From Mactra quadrangularis (lineage: Eukaryota; Mollusca; Bivalvia; Venerida; Mactridae), in contig CM046294.1 of the NCBI GenBank assembly GCA_025267735.1, forward strand, positions 716,001 through 780,000: 64,000 nucleotides of DNA, written 5' to 3'. Positions 58,780-64,000 of the stretch are shown one piece after another. The stretch's first letter is position 1. Every line of letters starts with the position of its first letter. The notes below the pieces were generated by a model that made no database searches, was not told the DNA's origin, and was given only the letters and a program-made list of their open reading frames with translations. The translations under genes were made by a program, and so were the position numbers.

Positions 58780-61710
58780 GTGAATATGAGAATACTTACT
58801 CTTTAGATTCTTTGTAAAAACTTTTTTACTTTGTTAAAATCGGACAAGAGTGAAAAGTTAAAAAAAATACAAAGTAAAATGTTCAGATATCAGCATTCTT
58901 GGATATTTTTGTGGCCCAAGGTAAAATACTAAGTTGCATAAATCCAGCATGAGTTTTGATTGGTTGTTGCTGTCGTTTACACGAATACCCCGAATAGTTG
59001 AGCGCGCTGTCCGTGGACTGCTCTTGTTAGGGTTACTTTTGTAGCTGTCACATGTGCTTTACATAGGTTAATCAGTCAAAATATCACACCAATGTTAAAT
59101 ATTTCTTGTTTTTATCGTTTCAGAATGTTGGGGACAAAAGTAATCATGAAGTAATACTCAACAATTGTTCTTTATAATATCTTATAGAAGAATCAACACA
59201 ACGAGTTTTATGTATATATTATAATTTGACCTATCTCCCCCTAACAAGTCGTCTCGGACTTTCTCGTCCTTGAGATGTTTGTTGTCCAAGTAAATTCATA
59301 AATTGTTTTGTTGTTTTATTATTTTAATGCTATTTCCCAAAGTATCAAACTATTTGTTTCACTTCGTTGTTGTCAGTTAATGGTGTTTTTTTGCTCTTTA
59401 AAGATTAGAGGTTGTAGTTTCGATTCATTGCTCGTGTTGTTTATTTCATTGATGGGTTTAATACGTTTTATTTTTTGCCGTCTATGGTGATAGTTCGTAG
59501 TTTCGATTCGTTGTTGTTGCTGTTGTTGTGTATAATGATAATGATTTTGATTCGTTGTTGTTGCTGCTGCTTATGATAATCATACCCAACTTTTAGACCC
59601 ATCAAGATTTTTGCTTTATGATACAGCCATATAGCTCTGATCGTAGATACGTCTGTTTTGCGATGATATAATGTACAAGTCGTGACCCCATGTTGTGATC
59701 GATGAGATAAGATAAGGATCATATAGGTCACTATTTCAAGTCATATCAGGGGATTAATTAAATCCGTTGTAGACAAATGTTTTATATTGTCCATTGTGCA
59801 ACAAGTATAAATTAACAGATAAATGTTTCACAACTTTTAAGGTGACATTTTGTATACAATACAGTCAGATAAAACAAAAATGATGATTGAAATAACTTTT
59901 CGATGGTCAAATTATGTTAGAAATGATAATTATTACTCATCTACCATTTGAATTTATTAATTTCCCATCCGTTAATTTAGATATGCTTTATATTTATTGT
60001 TATGAAAGCTTTAAATTTAAATGAATAGTTTTAAAACAATATTCAAACATCATCGTTATCGTTAAGCCGCTTTATTTTACTTGGACTAAATTGCCCATGC
60101 ATTAATTTGTATAATTGTATTATTTATTTATCTTAATATTTCACCTTTTTAATACAATCGTTCTACAATTACTTGTAAACTAGTAAATACAAAGTTTTCA
60201 ATGTATTAACGTTTTAATTAATATAATTGTAGAGGTAAACTAAAACCAATTGATGTCTATCATTTATCCTTATGCCGCAAGAATAAAGTAATATGTTTAT
60301 TATACTATTTTCAGTAAAACGTATAGTCGAGTAAATCTTCCCGAACAATAATTCTATTAATGAATAGATAAATTACATTTATGTATTTTCTAACCTGCCT
60401 AGAATCTTAACACTTTCATCATAATTATTTCAGAAAAAAAAATATCATTTGACAGATACAACTACATGTATATATACAAATAGTTATCAATAAAACAGAG
60501 ACAGGAAGGTAATCCTGTCATAAAAGTGTACCCGCTGTGCCTTGCTATGCGCAGTGTTATACAATCACACCAGGGGTCCATAAATCCGATAGCGCACACT
60601 ATAAATTTAAGAAAAAAATACTTTAAAAATGCAAAACTTTTGGAAAAAAGTGCAAATGGGACCAAAACTTCATTAAGTTATTTTAAATTTAAAAAGTGCT
60701 CCGAAAACTAGAAACATACGACCTTTTCATGTCATTTGCACAAATTTGATCAAAGAACCAGAAATACTTTATTTTTCAACTTATATCAGTATGGGTATTT
60801 ATTTCCCTTCTTTGTTTATAGTAACGTGAGTAATCAAATAAAACCTTAAATGGGACCAAAACTTTACAATTTTACAAAAAATTAAAAACAATCATATGAA
60901 AGAAGACAGTTTAAACTTTTTTGCATCATTTGCACAAAATTGATATCTTTAAAAATAAAAGAGTTATGACCGTTCAAAGAATTTTCCCCTATACATTTCT
61001 ATTGAAAATCGGATGTCGACTTGGGATTATGTATGGGCCTAAAAGTTGGACATGGGTAAATTGGCGGCCGTGGTTTACAATCATCATGATAATAAAATTC
61101 GTTGTTGCTTTTGTTGTTGATGATGATTTGAGTCGTTGCTGTTGCTGTTCATGTATTAAATGATGGTACGTCAAATTTGTTGGTGCTGTTGTATTGTGTA
61201 ATGATGATGATGATAGTTTAGATTCATTGTTGGGTTTGTTGTTTGTAATAATGATGATAGTTTATATTTGCTGTCGCTGTTGTCGGTTATAATGATGATG
61301 GTAGTTTTTATTTGCTGTCGCTGTTGTCGGTTATAATGATGATGGTAGTTTTGATTGTGGCTACTGAAGTCTTTATTATGAGAATTAAGAAGAAAAACAT
61401 GATATTCAAGTTTTGGTTCAATGTTTTCTGTTGTTTATAGTGTTTATTAAAGTTTTGATAAGTTGTTGTTTTATATTATGATAATGGTTGATCTGATTAC
61501 TTAGCTGTTGTCTATAATGATGGTAATTTTGTTTTGGTTTAAGGTTAAATGTATTAAAAAATTAAGGTTTATTTTAAGAGTTTTCAAAAAATACCCTATG
61601 TACTTAGTTTGAAAAATGTTCGAACGAAACGTAATATGAACTTACCCTCGCTAGTCACAGACAACACTTCTTTGAATCATAAATAGACAGGAGAGTGGCC
61701 ATACACATAC
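58780..61710. other. Non-coding region with GTT/GAT-rich simple repeats
   Basis: GTTGTTGCTG and ATGATAATGA patches occur at 59505-59580 and 61095-61345. The latter includes a tandem about 42-bp unit (TTTGCTGTCGCTGTTGTCGG then TTATAATGATGATGG) near 61268-61350. No gene is supported. Confidence 0.5.
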
Positions 61711-61714
61711 AGTA

Positions 61715-61959
61715 CAGTGGTGCTTTTCACAAAAGAATCTTACGAAAAAAATCTTCGTTCTTCAAAAGCAAGAAACCTTAATAATACGCACATTTTTTGG
61801 CTTATCGATTCTAAATATTATAGAACTGTGTAGAATTGTTAATACCTTTTGAATATCATATAATAGTTATGCTTATTATCCGTCTGCCTTTGAAGTGATA
61901 ATTACATGAAACTGACTTACGAAGATTTTTTTCGTATTTTTATATGAAAAGCACCACTG
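61715..61959. mobile_element. 245-bp MITE
   Basis: CAGTGGTGCTTTTCA at the left and TGAAAAGCACCACTG at the right are exact inverted ends. Inner matches TTACGAAAAAAATCTTCG and CGAAGATTTTTTTCGTA extend the arms with small gaps. No coding. The CAGTG ends suggest hAT or a similar class, but no 8-bp duplication was found. Confidence 0.75.
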
Positions 61960-62062
61960 GTCTGTTTTTTTTCTGTCACAACTTAATTACACCGTCATTG
62001 AATGTGTTTTGTTGGACACAATGTTTACACTAACATGTTGTTATTTTGTGCGAACTATATAG

Positions 62063-62266
62063 TTCTGTTACATTAACCTGTCACGACTTAAATAATTTCA
62101 CGGTTACTGAATTTGTTATATCCCCGATATTCAAAATCGCTGCATATATGGTTAGATTATCAATGATTGATATGGAATGGAGGCTCAATGGTTAAAAAGA
62201 AGTTGAATAATAACACATTCAGTGACCGTGTAATTATTCAAGTTGTGACAGGTTAATGTAACAGAA
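62063..62266. mobile_element. 204-bp MITE, intact copy
   Basis: TTCTGTTACATTAACCTGTC at the left and its inverted copy at the right. The arms run about 50 bp, to the TCAGTGACCGTGTAATTA region. It is the undisturbed relative of the element at 38703-40028. Confidence 0.8.
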
Positions 62267-62269
62267 ATA

Positions 62270-64000
62270 GACCTAAATTTGATATAAAAATCGTGTAATT
62301 CTTATTTTGGCAATACAATTTAAAAAAAGTAATGTAATATTGAAATTCTTGGTGAAAACGTTTGAACTACAACATCCAATATCGTTTAGTATTATGGAAG
62401 TTGTACACTAAAACATAATGATGGACAGAATACGAATACATTTGCAAAATATTGTATTTACGTGATATTCTGTTACTGACATCCGACGTCATTACAAATT
62501 AAAATGTACCCTGAAAGACATATAAGCTATATTTGGGAGAGGAAAAATAAGAAAGTCTGATAAAAATGATCAATACTGTATTTTATCAAATAGCTATGTG
62601 TTATTTGCTCTGTAAAGTGCCAAATTCTCTGCACAATTCTACTAAACCTGTTTCGTAAAACTGAAAACAGGACAGAGATCAGTTAAAGCGCCAATAACAC
62701 TTATTGGCCCTGGTCCAATAACAAATTTCTGCGTTCTGATTGGTTAATAAAACTGGGCCAATATCAAAATCTCATTCGTTGGAAGTTATTTAATAAAATT
62801 GTCATGTCATTTAATAAGTGATTTGATATAGGCATATCATGACAGCCGTATTGGCCCTAGGAAAAATAAAAGGGCCTATATAAATATAAAACACTTATTT
62901 ACTAAAATATATCAATTTAGAAATACAATGTACTTGTATAAAACGTATAATTCAAACTCCGTGTTATGAAAGAAAACTAGCTACAAGAAAGCACCATCAC
63001 ACTCGCACACAAACACACACACCAACCCCCCACACACATAATTATACAATAATCTTAGCTTACATGTTATGCTGTTCCTCAAGAGCATTTCTTTTGTAAT
63101 TGTGTTAAAGGTAAAAGTTCACTAAAGTTCAAACAGAGGTTGTCATATTACTTCGAGGACGAGTCAATAAATAACTAGGCTATGGCATAAAGTCAGGGGC
63201 CTGGTATACTTAAATAGGCGAAATAATAACACAAACATTAGGCATTCACATGGTATCATTTCAGCAACCATGCATGGTCGTTTAGGAATGCGCAAGCTTG
63301 CAACCTGTTGGGTCGAAAAATCCTTGAGCAATGACCAACTGGTTACGAGTGCATCAGTATGCAGTGCGTTGTTGTAGCATTTGAGGTCAAAAGATTATTT
63401 CCTTTTGCATCTAGTTACTGTGGGTCAGACTTGGATGCATTATTATGAATAGGGCTGTGGATCGTTGAGCTAGTGGCGATCCGATCCGAACCACGATTCA
63501 TGTGTAGCGATTCACGAATCGAACCACGAATCACATGAAAGAAAGATGTAGACCTCGACTCGAAATAGTTTAGGCTAGTTATTTATTGACTGGCCCTCGT
63601 GGCACGTCGCAATACAGAAAACTCGAGCTAAAATCATACTGACATCATACAATTACGATATAAATCAAACCTTATACGTAATTAAATTATAATAAGTAAA
63701 TCAGTTTCAAAATGCACGTCATGTAATACAGTTAATTAAATAAACGAGATTTTAATGCATACATATAATGTATTATACGAAATTGTGTCCTACTTTTGTT
63801 GTTAACAATATCTCCAATACAATGACCAACAAAACAGATGGATTTTCTACAAACACAGAAATTAGGTTCCTTTTTTATTGCATAAGTTTGGACTTGTGGA
63901 ATATTTTATATTCTAAATAATGTACGAACTTGAATGTATGTACACGCTCTCGTATCGAGCATTTGCATTCTCGCCCCAGAGGTTATCAAGATTCTCGAAA
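62270..64000. other. Non-coding tail of the window
   Basis: A CA-rich microsatellite with a C-run is at 63002-63040 and a short internal repeat of CGAATCGAACCACGAATC at 63490-63535. No gene is supported. Confidence 0.45.

Overview
This window looks like AT-rich nuclear DNA from an invertebrate animal, most likely a mollusc of bivalve type. There are no prokaryote-style gene runs. The one convincing host gene is split by GT-AG introns. The rest is packed with decayed non-LTR retrotransposons, tRNA-derived SINEs, inverted-repeat DNA transposons and satellites. The mollusc assignment is an inference from the gene family and the repeat types; no species is claimed.

Host gene (556-19024, minus strand). 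I assembled eight exons that join in frame into a predicted 591-residue protein. Exon 1 carries a HEPN domain of the DZIP3-like kind with an intact Rx4H motif (RNVLGH, residues 108-113). Two short exons (2 and 4) look helical, exons 3 and 5 are larger modules of unknown fold, and the last exons resemble the RRM-like repeats of PARP14-type proteins. This suggests an RNA-binding or RNA-cleaving protein, possibly in innate defence. Intron 3 (7399-15933) holds a dead mariner, a minus-strand LINE and a plus-strand LINE interrupted by a SINE. A possible decayed relative of the gene lies at 36.6-37.8 kb.

Region by region: 0.5-19 kb is the gene and its TE-filled introns. 19-29.9 kb is mostly non-coding, with a 46-bp minisatellite (21.99-22.86 kb), a 629-bp fold-back element (24.16-24.79 kb) and a cluster of X-box-like motifs (26.1-27.1 kb). 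29.9-33.3 kb is a broken CR1/L2-like LINE, split by a small DNA transposon and followed by a 364-bp dimeric tandem repeat and a LINE-type 3' end. 38.70-40.03 kb is a LINE fragment nested inside a MITE. 44.6-46.4 kb has a hAT-like element and two SINE families. 47.2-55.5 kb is a two-monomer satellite (about 72 + 80 bp) plus a 2.8-2.9 kb direct segmental duplication that includes part of it. 55.7-64 kb has a 20-bp-scale minisatellite, SINEs, three MITEs and GAT/GTT microsatellites.

Nothing else looks like a working host gene. The other long reading frames are retrotransposon coding, open frames of tandem repeats, or chance. Exon boundaries, TE classes and domain calls were made by eye and need searches to confirm.
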